Source: Amycolatopsis sp. GM8
GTDB lineage: Bacteria; Actinomycetota; Actinomycetes; Mycobacteriales; Pseudonocardiaceae
Assembly: GCF_021653975.1 (NCBI RefSeq)
Contig: NZ_JAJKFK010000015.1
Coordinates: forward strand, 27,589 to 91,588
Length of the DNA stretch: 64,000 bases
Direction: 5' to 3'
Shown one piece after another: positions 51,115 to 60,119 of this stretch. Numbering within the stretch: the first letter of the stretch is position 1; every line of letters begins with the position of its first letter. The notes under the pieces were generated by a model. The model had not been told where the DNA came from. It searched no databases and saw nothing but the letters and a program-made list of their open reading frames with translations. The translations under genes were made by a program, and so were the position numbers.

Positions 51115-52140
51115 TCAGGCTTTGGGCGTCGGCACGAGGTAGTCGCTCGCGTTCAGCTGGGCCGTCATCCCACCGTAGTTCTGCAGCAGGGTGATCACCC
51201 GCTGCAGCTGGGTGGCGTTGTTCGAGGTCGGGAAGGTGTCGAGGTTGAGCAGCGCGGCCGTCGCCTGGTCGACGCCGGACAGCTCGGGCAGCACCTGCGA
51301 GATCTTCGACCGGTCCGCCGCGTCGGTCTGGGCCGGGATCATCGCGCGCTGGAAGGCGGCGACCGTCTTCGGGTTGGCGTCGATGAACTTCGACATCGCG
51401 ATGTACCCGGTGTTCGGGATGTTCGCGGTGGACCCGGTGACGATCTTCAGCACCGGCTGCAGGCCCTGCTTCTGCTCAGCGGTGGTCAGGTACGGCTCGA
51501 CCTCGACGCCCGCGTCCAGCTGGCCGCTGACGATCGCGGCCGGCATGTTGGGGAAGGTGATCGGCAGGTACGTGACCGAGTTCGGGTCGACGTCGTTGTC
51601 CTTCAGCGTCGCGCGCACGAGCAGCTCGGCGGCCGACTTCGAGGCCTGGATGCCGACCTTCTTGCCGACCAGGTCCTTCGCGCTGCTGATGCCCGAGTCG
51701 GGCTTGGCGACTACGAGCTGGGAGTTCTCGTTCGCCGTGTCGCCGTCGACGACGATCTTGGCGTCCAGCGTCTTCGCGGCGATGGCCTGGTAGAACGACA
51801 CGTAGTTGATCACGGTGAAGTCCAGCTCGCCGTTGATCAGTGCCGGGATGGCCTGCGGCCCCGCCGTGATGGACTTGATCGTGACGTCGAGGCCCTGCTG
51901 CTTGAAGTAGCCGAACTTGTCGGCGAGCTTGGCGCCGGCACTGCCCTGGCTGGTGAGGATCCCGATGGTGATCTTGCTCTTCTCGACCGCGCCCGACGAG
52001 CTCGAGCCCGAGGAGTCGTTCGAGCTGGAGCCGTTGAGGACGCTGCACCCGGCCGTCGCGGCCAGCGGTGTGGCCACGGTGGCGCCCAGAGCAAGCCGGA
52101 GGAACCGGCGGCGAGTGGCACTGCTCACATCTATTGACAT
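51115..52140 (-). CDS. Tat-type lipoprotein substrate-binding protein (NMT1/SsuA-like)
   Basis: A 341-residue binding protein. The signal peptide has a twin-Arg-like RRRFLRLALGATVA and a lipobox ATAGC (Cys near 32), then a Ser-rich linker and an NMT1/SsuA fold (TIGILTSQGSAGAKLADKFG, VINYVSFYQAIA, GVEVEPYLTTAEQ). Its C-terminal region resembles the lipoprotein at 55.3 kb (LPELSGVDQATAALL against LPRLAGIDETTAALV). It is first in an operon with two permeases. Confidence 0.9.
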   Translation of the reverse strand: MSIDVSSATRRRFLRLALGATVATPLAATAGCSVLNGSSSNDSSGSSSSGAVEKSKITIGILTSQGSAGAKLADKFGYFKQQGLDVTIKSITAGPQAIPALINGELDFTVINYVSFYQAIAAKTLDAKIVVDGDTANENSQLVVAKPDSGISSAKDLVGKKVGIQASKSAAELLVRATLKDNDVDPNSVTYLPITFPNMPAAIVSGQLDAGVEVEPYLTTAEQKQGLQPVLKIVTGSTANIPNTGYIAMSKFIDANPKTVAAFQRAMIPAQTDAADRSKISQVLPELSGVDQATAALLNLDTFPTSNNATQLQRVITLLQNYGGMTAQLNASDYLVPTPKA

Positions 52141-52197
52141 TAACGGCGCTCCTGACGCGGCGTATCGATAGGTCGAAAGTTGGCTACCCCCCGTGAT

Positions 52198-52213
52198 ATG
52201 GGAAGCATCCCAT
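52198..52213. promoter_or_regulatory. Dyad upstream of the binding-protein operon
   Basis: atgggaagcatcccat has perfect 6-bp arms (ATGGGA/TCCCAT) around AGCA, 58 bp upstream of the binding-protein start. It may be an operator. The rest of the 408-bp gap 52141-52548 shows no gene. Confidence 0.4.
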
Positions 52214-52548
52214 CCACAGTTCGAATGGGTGATTACCGCACGGAGATCGAGCCCGGGCGCAACCTATCGCAATCCTGGTTACTGCAACAGTGCGATTTGA
52301 TCATGATCCGGTATAGGTCATAACCAACGCCGGGGTAGGTACCCGGAGGTGAAGCGGCTCCACGCCACCAGAGGTCCAGACCACCGACGGGGTAATAAGT
52401 CAGGCGTAAAAGCGCTCACCCGAACGGGGGGTATACGTACGGTGGAAATTCGGCGAACAGCCCGAAATGGATACGGCGTTCGGCCCATTGGGATTGCCAC
52501 CGGCGCGTACCCGGGAATCAGCCTAGGTGTCGCTCGGCCTTTTGGCGA

Positions 52549-55092
52549 CTATTCGCCGGCCGAGTCCTTGTCCCGGTGGACGCTGGATCTCGCGTCGCGG
52601 GCCCGGTTGAAACCGTCCTGCAGCCGCGCCATCCGGCCGCGCACGGACTGCGGGTCCAGCCGCAGCGTCGGCAGGTCGGCGGGCTCGGGCTGCGCGTGCC
52701 GCGCGGGCCGGAAGCCGTTGAGCCGCTCGCCGATCGGACCGGCGGGTTCCGCCACGGCCACGGGTGCCGCGGTTTCTTCGGGGACCGCGTCCGGCTCGGG
52801 CTCGGGCCACGCGGGCTCGGGCGCCTCGTCGTCATCGCCGCGCACCGGCCAGTGCTCGCCGGTGGTGTGGAACCACTGCGACAGCACGGCCTGGTACGCG
52901 GGCATCCGCTCGGTCGGCGCGTCGTCATCGAGGTGGTACCGGCCCTCGTCGTCGTCCTCCGCCGGCCAGTCCGGCCCCTGCTCGCCCTCCACCGGCGCGC
53001 GCCGCGCCACGTCCGGGGGCAGCACCAGCGGCGAGTCGAGGACAGGCGCGGCGGGTTCCGGCGCCGGTTCGGGCGCGGGCTCGACGACCAGTGGTAGGGG
53101 CTCGGGCGCCGGCGGCTGCTCGACGACGAGCGCGGCCGGCACCACGACGGTCGCGACGAGCCCGCCGCTGTCGGCCGAGCCGAGCCGCACCCTGATGTCG
53201 TGCCGCTTGGCGAGGGTCGCGACGACGAACAGGCCCATCCGGCGCGACACCTCGACGTCGACCTCCGGCGGCGTGGCGAGCCGGGCGTTGGCGCGCTGGA
53301 TCTCCGGTTCGGGCATGCCGGCGCCGGAGTCGGTGATGTGCACCTGCCACGCACCGTCGTCGGCGATCGTGCTGACGACCGTGACGGTGCGGTCCGCGGG
53401 CGAGTACAGGGTCGCGTTCTCGAGCAGTTCGGAGATCACGTGCACGAGGTCGCTGGTCGCCTCGCCGCGGATCGCCAGCTCCGGCGCCGCGGTCAGCTCG
53501 ATCCGCTGGTAATGCTCCACTTCGGACAGTGCGGCGCCGATGATCTCCTCTGCCGCCACCGGTTCCGTCCGCGCGTCGCCGAGATCGTGCCCGGACAGCA
53601 CGAGCAGGTTCTCGCTGTTGCGGCGCATCCGGGTGGCCAGATGGTCCAGTTCGAACAGTCCGCCGAGGGTCTCGGAATCCTGCTCGCCCGCCTCCATCCG
53701 GTCCAGTACGGACAGTTGCCGCTCGACGAGGTTCTGGCTGCGGCGCGAGAGGTTCACGAACATCGCGTTGACGTTCTCGCGCAGCAGCGCCTGCTCGCCG
53801 GCGAGCCGGACGGCCTGCCCGTGCACGGCGTCGAACGCGCGGGCGACCTGCCCGAGCTCCTCGCGGCTGAACACCGGCACCGGGTCGATCCCCCGCCGGC
53901 GCGCGGCGCCTTCGGGATGCGGGTCGGCCAGGATGTTCGTCACCGCTTCGGGCAGCCGGTGCTCGGCGACGTCGAGTGCGGTCCGGCGCAGCGCGCGCAG
54001 CGGCCGCAGCAGCGAGCGCGCGATGATCACCGCGAGCACCGCGCACAGGACGAGCATGCCCAGCACGACGCCCGCGTTCGTGATCGCCGACCGGCGGGCG
54101 TCCGAGGCGAGTGAGTCGATCTTGCTCTGGGTCTCGGCCTGCACCGCCTGCTGCACGCGGTAGGCGAGGTTGATCGTGTAGGTCGCGGCCGTGTCCCACT
54201 GCTGCGGGTCGAGGCCGGACAGGTTCTGTCCCATCTCGGCGCGGGTGATCGCCGACTCGACCATGTTGTTGCCGGTGTCGACGATCAGGCCGATCACGGT
54301 GTCGTCGTACATCCGCTGCTCGGCCGGGCTGGCGAACTTGCGGAAGTCGCTGCGCGCGGCGGACAGTTCCGCGTCGGCGCCGAGCAGGGCGCGCAGCTCG
54401 TCGGTGGAGAGCCTGCCTTCTTGCAGCGCCTCGGCCAGCAGCGCGCGCTTGACCGACATCTGGTCCTTGACCCTGGCCAGCGCGCTCGCGGCGAGCCGCA
54501 GCCCGGCCAGGTCCGGATCGGTCACCTCGGCGATCGACTGGTCGGACAGGTCGAGGATCCCGGAGATCAGCTCGCTGTAGGAACGCACCGTCGCGTCGGC
54601 GGGCAGGTTCGAATGCTCGGTCGCGAAACGCAGGCCGGTCAGCACGTCGAGCCGCGCGATCGTCGCCTGCATGTCCGTCGCGCCCTGGCCGGACAGCCGT
54701 GACCGGTCGGCGTCGAACTCCTTGCCGGCCGTGCCGATCGCGGCATCCACCCGGCCCCGCTGGTCGCGCAACTCGGTCAGGTCACCCGCACGGCCGGTCG
54801 CGACGAACCGGACACTGAGATCGCGCTCGCGCTGCAACTGGTGGATCACGTCGTTGACGGCCGTGTCGACGCGTCCGCGCGCGGACAGCTCCGCGAGTTC
54901 CTGGGCGTGCGCCAGATCCTGGCGGACGTTCAGCCCGACCAGCGCCAGCACGCTGATGGCCGGGATCAGCACGACGACGATCAGTTTCGTGCGCAGGCGC
55001 CAGTTCCGCAGCCGCCACCGGCCGCCGACCCGGATCTCAGGCCGCCGCTCCAGGGCGTCGCCACCATCGGGACGCTTGCGCGGACGGGCCAT
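52549..55092 (-). CDS. NIT-domain sensor histidine kinase (CvnA-like), orphan
   Basis: An 847-residue kinase built like the one at 44.1-46.9 kb: a helix at about 36-54, NIT domain, second helix at about 343-360, HAMP, LFELDHLATRMRRNSEN with a possible phospho-acceptor His near 481, HATPase with ELLENATLYSP and TDSGAGM, then a Pro/Glu-rich tail. The tail keeps PTERMPAYQAVLSQWF (about 725-741) and VRGRMARLQDGFNRAR near the end. No roadblock, DUF742 or GTPase gene follows it. It diverges from the lipoprotein gene at 55.3 kb. Confidence 0.92.
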   Translation of the reverse strand: MARPRKRPDGGDALERRPEIRVGGRWRLRNWRLRTKLIVVVLIPAISVLALVGLNVRQDLAHAQELAELSARGRVDTAVNDVIHQLQRERDLSVRFVATGRAGDLTELRDQRGRVDAAIGTAGKEFDADRSRLSGQGATDMQATIARLDVLTGLRFATEHSNLPADATVRSYSELISGILDLSDQSIAEVTDPDLAGLRLAASALARVKDQMSVKRALLAEALQEGRLSTDELRALLGADAELSAARSDFRKFASPAEQRMYDDTVIGLIVDTGNNMVESAITRAEMGQNLSGLDPQQWDTAATYTINLAYRVQQAVQAETQSKIDSLASDARRSAITNAGVVLGMLVLCAVLAVIIARSLLRPLRALRRTALDVAEHRLPEAVTNILADPHPEGAARRRGIDPVPVFSREELGQVARAFDAVHGQAVRLAGEQALLRENVNAMFVNLSRRSQNLVERQLSVLDRMEAGEQDSETLGGLFELDHLATRMRRNSENLLVLSGHDLGDARTEPVAAEEIIGAALSEVEHYQRIELTAAPELAIRGEATSDLVHVISELLENATLYSPADRTVTVVSTIADDGAWQVHITDSGAGMPEPEIQRANARLATPPEVDVEVSRRMGLFVVATLAKRHDIRVRLGSADSGGLVATVVVPAALVVEQPPAPEPLPLVVEPAPEPAPEPAAPVLDSPLVLPPDVARRAPVEGEQGPDWPAEDDDEGRYHLDDDAPTERMPAYQAVLSQWFHTTGEHWPVRGDDDEAPEPAWPEPEPDAVPEETAAPVAVAEPAGPIGERLNGFRPARHAQPEPADLPTLRLDPQSVRGRMARLQDGFNRARDARSSVHRDKDSAGE

Positions 55093-55289
55093 CGACTTCC
55101 TTCGCTAGCTGCCTTGTTGAACACGCACCGTTACCAACCCGGAGCCGCTAACCTACTAGAGAGGAACTAGTTCGGGGAGCGGGCCAAGTCAGTCTCTACT
55201 CTCGGTGCAATCCGTCGGCGATCGTATGGGGCCTGGATCCTAAGCTCCACCCACGACCGTGAAATTCCTTCGCTCGGCAGGGGGGTCGA

Positions 55290-56249
55290 ATGCGTGGAGT
55301 AGCGATCTTGCTGGTGGTGGCCATGGGGCTGCTGACCGCGTGCAAGTCGCCCCTCGGCGATGGGCACTCGGCGCCCGGCGCCGCCTTGGAGCGGGCGGAA
55401 CTCCGCGTCGGCGTGGGGAACCCGATCGACACCGCGCCACTGCGGATGGCGGTCGCGGACGGCTCGTTCACCCGGGCTGGGCTGCACGTCGAACTCGTCG
55501 AGGAACCCGATCAGCTGACGGCGCTCAACGAACTGTCCGCCGGAAACGTCGATGTGGCGTTCGCCACTGACGTCGCACTGTTCACCACCGCGGCACGGGG
55601 CACCCCACTGCAACTTCAAGGTGAGGCTTACACCTCGGCGCCGTACACGATGGCGCTGGTCACGCTGCCCAGTTCGACCTACACGGACCTGGCGGGAAAG
55701 AAGGCGCCGAAGATCGCCGTGGACCAGGAAAACGACCTGGGCACGCTCGCCGCGCGGTCGATGTTCGCCACCGCGGGCGGCGATCCGGCGAAGATCAAGT
55801 TCGTGACGCGGTCCTATGCCGCCATGCCGGCGGCGCTGCGGGACGGCTCGGCGGACGCGGCGCTGATGACCGAACCGTTCATCACGAAGGCCCAGCAGGA
55901 CCTGGGCGCGCGGGTGCTGGCGGACTCCTCGCGCGGGGCGACGACGGACTTCCCGGTCTCGGCCTACGCGGCCGCCGCGTTGTTCGCGCGGGCGAACGTG
56001 CACACGATGGCCGCCTTCCGCGGCGTGCTCGCCGACGCGCAGCAGCGGGCGGCGGACCAGTCCGTGGTCCGGCAGGCGCTGCCGAGGCTCGCGGGCATCG
56101 ACGAGACCACCGCGGCGCTGGTCGCGCTCGGCCAGTACCCGACGTCACTCAGCGGCGTCCGGCTGCAGCGGGTCGCCGACCTGATGCACAGCACCGGCAT
56201 GCTCGCCAACCGCCTCGACGTCCCCTCGCTCCTCCCCAACTCCCCCTAG
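55290..56249 (+). CDS. Lipoprotein substrate-binding protein (NMT1/SsuA-like), no transporter attached
   Basis: A 319-residue lipoprotein with lipobox LTACK (Cys at 18) and an NMT1/SsuA fold (LRVGVGNPIDTAPLRMAVAD, LSAGNVDVAFATDVALFTTA). It is paralogous to the binding protein at 51.1 kb but has no permease or ATPase beside it. It is divergent from the orphan NIT kinase, so it may share the other transporter or feed a ligand to the kinase (inference). GGGGGG precedes the ATG. Confidence 0.87.
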   Translation: MRGVAILLVVAMGLLTACKSPLGDGHSAPGAALERAELRVGVGNPIDTAPLRMAVADGSFTRAGLHVELVEEPDQLTALNELSAGNVDVAFATDVALFTTAARGTPLQLQGEAYTSAPYTMALVTLPSSTYTDLAGKKAPKIAVDQENDLGTLAARSMFATAGGDPAKIKFVTRSYAAMPAALRDGSADAALMTEPFITKAQQDLGARVLADSSRGATTDFPVSAYAAAALFARANVHTMAAFRGVLADAQQRAADQSVVRQALPRLAGIDETTAALVALGQYPTSLSGVRLQRVADLMHSTGMLANRLDVPSLLPNSP

Positions 56250-56374
56250 CCCCCCGGCGTGTTCGCCCGTCGCGCGGCCGTGTTTGCCCGTCGCGTCACC
56301 GAATTGGCCACGCGCGGCGCAAATTCACTGACCGGACGGGCAAACTCACCGACGTGGCGGGCAAACACGGCGCG
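56250..56374. repeat. 21-bp repeat family A, locus 3 (three forward, three inverted units)
   Basis: Forward units 56256-56276, 56277-56297 and 56298-56318 face inverted units starting at 56319, 56339 and 56360, the last partial and running into the TetR stop at 56375. The two halves can form a long imperfect hairpin. The array fills the gap between convergent genes. Confidence 0.9.
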
Positions 56375-56989
56375 TCAGAGCACGCTGGCGAGGCCGTCGG
56401 TCAGGAGTGTGAAGGCCTGCTCGGCCTCCTCGACCGCGGTCGGGTAGAGATCGTCGGCGGTTGAGCCCGCGTCGATGCGGGCGTTGTTGGTCAAGGCGAG
56501 CCGCCAGCGGACGGCGGTGATCTGTGCCGCGGCGAGCGACGCGACCAACGGTGTCAGCGGCGCCTTCTCGCCCAGGGCCTCCGCCAAGGCGCGCTCCCCG
56601 GTCTCGTTGAAGGCCAGCAGCCGGTTCATCAGCGCGGGCGTGCCCTCTATCAGCCGGTACAGCGCGAGCACCCCCGGCAGATCACACAAGCCGGTGATCG
56701 GGTCGCGATCGCGCAGGGCGTCGAGGAAATGCGCGCGCAGCGCGGCCAACGGCGGCTCCGGGCGATCACGCACGATCCGGGCGGCTTCGGTCTCGTGGTC
56801 GGCGAAACGGTGCACGACCAGGTCCTCCTTGGCCGGGAAGTACGTGAACAACGTGCGTCGCGAGACCTCGGCCGCCTCCGCGACCTGCGTGATCGACACC
56901 TGGTCGAACCCGTGCTCGATGAACAGGTCGATCGCCGCGTTCGAGATCGCCTCGTGGGTCCGCAGTTTCTTCCGCTCGCGCAAGTTCAC
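56375..56989 (-). CDS. TetR-family regulator of the monooxygenase
   Basis: A 204-residue TetR protein with helix-turn-helix AAIDLFIEHGFDQVSITQVA, then EAAEVSRRTLFTYFPAKEDL, and a helical effector domain. The GTG at 56989 has TAATCT exactly 6 nt upstream, so the mRNA is probably leaderless. The dyad tagcaccaggtgcta overlaps that -10. It is divergent from the flavin monooxygenase, which it probably represses. Confidence 0.9.
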   Translation of the reverse strand: MNLRERKKLRTHEAISNAAIDLFIEHGFDQVSITQVAEAAEVSRRTLFTYFPAKEDLVVHRFADHETEAARIVRDRPEPPLAALRAHFLDALRDRDPITGLCDLPGVLALYRLIEGTPALMNRLLAFNETGERALAEALGEKAPLTPLVASLAAAQITAVRWRLALTNNARIDAGSTADDLYPTAVEEAEQAFTLLTDGLASVL

Positions 56990-56999
56990 TTCCCCAGAT

Positions 57000-57014
57000 T
57001 AGCACCAGGTGCTA
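57000..57014. promoter_or_regulatory. TetR operator between the regulator and the monooxygenase
   Basis: tagcaccaggtgcta is a perfect 15-bp dyad with 7-bp arms. Its left end overlaps the TAATCT -10 (56996-57001, minus strand) of the regulator. Two copies of TTGCACT follow at 57017-57023 and 57034-57040 in the promoter of the monooxygenase. Confidence 0.7.
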
Positions 57015-57054
57015 TCTTGCACTTAGTCTACTTTTGCACTGAGAGGGGCAAGTC

Positions 57055-58419
57055 ATGGACGTCATCATCGCGGGAGCGGGCCCGACCGGGCTGACGCTGG
57101 CGCACGAGCTGGCACTGGCCGGGGTACGCACGACCGTCGTCGAACGACTGACCGAACGCATCGAGCAGACCAAGGGCGGCGCGGTCCAGGCCCGCACGGC
57201 GGAGCTGCTGGACATGCGCGGCCTGCTCGACGCGATACTGGCGCGCGCCCTGCCGCGTGACACCGAAGGCGGTCACTTCGGCCTGCTGCCCGTTCCGCTG
57301 GACGCGAAGCCTTGGCGCACAAGGCATCCCAAGCCCATCTCGATTCCACAATGGATGGTCGAGGAGGAGCTGGAGCGGGCCGCGGGAGTTCAGGTGCTGC
57401 GTGGACTGGAAGTGACGCGGGTCGACCAGGACGACGAAGGCGTCACCGTCACCGCTGGTTCCCGCACCATCCGGGCCCGCTACCTCGTGGCCTGCGACGG
57501 CGCGCACAGCACGATCCGCAAGCTGCTCGGCGTGCCGTTCCCCGGTCGCGAGGGCACCTACCGCGCGGTGCTCGCCGACATCCGGCTGTCGTCGGTGTCC
57601 GATCTGGTGCCGAAGCAGGCCGGCCACATCAGCACGCTGACCAGGCAGGCCGGCGAGCATTGGGGGATGCTCGTGCCGATCGACGGCGACCGGTACCGCT
57701 TCACCTTCGGACCCGAGAGTGACATCCAGACCGCGCTCACCGCGATCTACGGCGAGGAGACGCGGCTGGCCGAGGTGTTCAACAGCTCCCGCTTCGGCGA
57801 CGCCACCCGCCAGCTGGAGCAGTACCGGCACGGTCGCGTGTTCTTCGCCGGGGACGCCGCGCACATCCATCCGCCGCTCGGCGGCCAGGGCCTCAACCTC
57901 GGCGTGCAGGACGCGATGAACCTCGGCTGGAAGCTCGCCGCGAAGCTCCACGGCCACGTCGACGTGCTCGACAGCTACCACGATGAGCGTCATCCGCCCG
58001 CCGCCCGCGTGCTGCATCACACCGCGGCCCAGCGGGTGTTCGCCAGCCCGAACATCGAACCGGACGCGCTGGCGCTGCGCGACATCTTCACGGATCTGCT
58101 GCGCCTGCCCGACACCAATCGGTACCTCGCCGGGATGATGTCGGGCCTCGACCTGCCGGGGCGGGTGCCGGACTTCGACCTGGTCACCGCTGACGGCCCG
58201 ACGCGGCTCGCGGCTCTGCTGCGGTCAGGGCGGGGCCTGCTGCTCGACTTCGGCGAGCGCGAATGGCCGTCCGGTTGGGCGGATCGGGTCGACGTGGTGC
58301 ACGCGAAGGCCGACGAGGACTACGACGCGTTGCTGATCCGGCCGGACGGCGTCCTGTGCTGGTCAGGTGAGGGACCGGTCACGCGGGCGATGACCATGTG
58401 GTTCGGGCAGCCCGTATAA
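57055..58419 (+). CDS. FAD-dependent aromatic monooxygenase (group A)
   Basis: A 454-residue class A flavoprotein hydroxylase. The FAD dinucleotide motif is DVIIAGAGPTGLTLAHELAL, the second NAD/FAD motif ACDGAHSTIRKLLGV, and the FAD-ribityl motif GDAAHIHPPLGGQGLNLGVQ. The C-terminus is a short thioredoxin-like remnant, as in the PgaE/RdmE type. Substrates of such enzymes are polycyclic aromatics or phenols. Its divergent TetR gene suggests induction by an antibiotic-like or aromatic compound. Confidence 0.9.
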   Translation: MDVIIAGAGPTGLTLAHELALAGVRTTVVERLTERIEQTKGGAVQARTAELLDMRGLLDAILARALPRDTEGGHFGLLPVPLDAKPWRTRHPKPISIPQWMVEEELERAAGVQVLRGLEVTRVDQDDEGVTVTAGSRTIRARYLVACDGAHSTIRKLLGVPFPGREGTYRAVLADIRLSSVSDLVPKQAGHISTLTRQAGEHWGMLVPIDGDRYRFTFGPESDIQTALTAIYGEETRLAEVFNSSRFGDATRQLEQYRHGRVFFAGDAAHIHPPLGGQGLNLGVQDAMNLGWKLAAKLHGHVDVLDSYHDERHPPAARVLHHTAAQRVFASPNIEPDALALRDIFTDLLRLPDTNRYLAGMMSGLDLPGRVPDFDLVTADGPTRLAALLRSGRGLLLDFGEREWPSGWADRVDVVHAKADEDYDALLIRPDGVLCWSGEGPVTRAMTMWFGQPV

Positions 58420-58427
58420 AGGAGTAC

Positions 58428-60080
58428 GTGACAGATGGCCCGTTGATCGTTCAGTCCGACAAGACCGTGCTGCTCGAGGTCGACCACGGGCAGGCGGACG
58501 ACGCCCGGATCGCGATCGCGCCGTTCGCGGAGCTCGAGCGCGCGCCCGAGCACGTGCACACCTACCGCGTCACCCCCCTGGCGTTGTGGAACGCGCGCGC
58601 CGCGGGCCACGACGCCGAGCAGGTCGTGGACGCGCTGACCTCGTACTCACGGTTCCCGGTGCCGCAGCCGCTGCTGATCGACATCGTGGACACGATGGGC
58701 CGGTTCGGCCGGCTGCAGATCGCCAACCACCCGGCGCACGGGCTGGTGATGACCACGACCGACCGCGCGGTGCTGGAAGAGGTGCTGCGCAACAAGAAGA
58801 TCAGCCCGATGCTGGGCGCCCGCCTCGACGACGACACCGTGCTGGTGCACCCGTCGGAGCGGGGCCGGCTCAAGCAGGCGCTGCTCAAGGTCGGCTGGCC
58901 GGCCGAGGATCTCGCGGGGTACGTCGACGGCGAGGCGCATCCGATCGCGCTCGACGAGGAAGGCTGGGCGCTGCGCGACTACCAGCGCCAGGCGGCGGAC
59001 GCGTTCTGGGCCGGCGGCTCGGGCGTGGTCGTTCTTCCTTGTGGCGCGGGCAAAACACTCGTCGGCGCGGCCGCGATGGCACAGGCGCAGGCGACCACGC
59101 TGATCCTGGTGACCAACACCGTCGCCGGCCGGCAGTGGAAGCGCGAGCTGGTCGCCCGCACGTCGCTGACCGAGGACGAGATCGGCGAGTACTCCGGGGA
59201 GAAGAAGGAGATCCGGCCGGTCACGATCGCGACTTACCAGGTGGTCACCCGCAAGACCAAGGGCGAGTACCGGCACCTGGAGCTGTTCGACACGCGCGAC
59301 TGGGGCCTGGTGGTGTACGACGAGGTGCACCTGCTGCCCGCGCCGGTGTTCCGGATGACCGCGGACCTGCAGTCCCGCCGCCGTCTCGGGCTGACGGCGA
59401 CGCTGGTGCGCGAGGACGGGCGCGAGGGCGACGTGTTCTCGCTGATCGGGCCGAAACGGTATGACGTGCCGTGGCGCGATATCGAGGCGCAGGGCTGGAT
59501 CGCGCCCGCCGAGTGCACCGAGGTGCGGGTGACGCTGACGGACAACGAGCGGCTGATCTACGCGACGGCGGAGGCGGAGGAGAAGTACAAGCTCGCCTCG
59601 ACCGCGCACACCAAGACCGCGGTGATCAGGTCCATTTTGGACAAACATCCCGGCGAGCCGGCGCTGGTCATCGGCGCCTACCTCGACCAACTGGAGGAGC
59701 TGGGCGCGGAGCTGGACGCGCCGGTGATCCAGGGCTCGACGAAGAACAAGGAACGCGAGGCGCTGTTCGACGCGTTCCGGCGCGGTGAGCTGGCGCGGCT
59801 CGTCGTGTCGAAGGTCGCGAATTTCTCGATCGACCTGCCGGAGGCGTCGGTCGCGATCCAGGTGTCCGGCACGTTCGGCTCCCGGCAAGAGGAAGCGCAG
59901 CGGCTGGGCCGGCTCCTGCGGCCGAAGGGTGACGGGCGGCAGGCGCACTTCTACTCGGTGGTCGCGCGGGACACGCTCGACGCCGAGTACGCCGCGCACC
60001 GGCAGCGCTTCCTCGCGGAGCAGGGCTACGCCTACACGATCCGCGACGCGGACGCGTACCTGTCCGGTGATTTCGGCTAG
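58428..60080 (+). CDS. DNA repair helicase XPB
   Basis: A 550-residue SF2 helicase of the bacterial XPB type. The N-terminal 170 residues are the XPB-specific domain; Walker A is VLPCGAGKTLVG, motif II is YDEVHLLP, motif III LGLTATLVREDG, the RED motif is visible in that segment, and motif VI is QRLGRLLRPKG. The GTG at 58428 has TATAAA 7 nt upstream, and AAGGAG overlaps this. The gene starts 8 bp after the monooxygenase stop, but its partner gene (Rv0862c type) is 17.7 kb to the left. Confidence 0.95.
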   Translation: MTDGPLIVQSDKTVLLEVDHGQADDARIAIAPFAELERAPEHVHTYRVTPLALWNARAAGHDAEQVVDALTSYSRFPVPQPLLIDIVDTMGRFGRLQIANHPAHGLVMTTTDRAVLEEVLRNKKISPMLGARLDDDTVLVHPSERGRLKQALLKVGWPAEDLAGYVDGEAHPIALDEEGWALRDYQRQAADAFWAGGSGVVVLPCGAGKTLVGAAAMAQAQATTLILVTNTVAGRQWKRELVARTSLTEDEIGEYSGEKKEIRPVTIATYQVVTRKTKGEYRHLELFDTRDWGLVVYDEVHLLPAPVFRMTADLQSRRRLGLTATLVREDGREGDVFSLIGPKRYDVPWRDIEAQGWIAPAECTEVRVTLTDNERLIYATAEAEEKYKLASTAHTKTAVIRSILDKHPGEPALVIGAYLDQLEELGAELDAPVIQGSTKNKEREALFDAFRRGELARLVVSKVANFSIDLPEASVAIQVSGTFGSRQEEAQRLGRLLRPKGDGRQAHFYSVVARDTLDAEYAAHRQRFLAEQGYAYTIRDADAYLSGDFG

Positions 60081-60119
60081 CAGCGCATGATTTTCCGCCC
60101 GGCGTGGAACTCCCGATGA

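Noticed and set aside
52318..52500. Short minus-strand frame in the gap upstream of the binding-protein operon
   Set aside because: No ribosome binding site, no leaderless promoter and no recognisable features.
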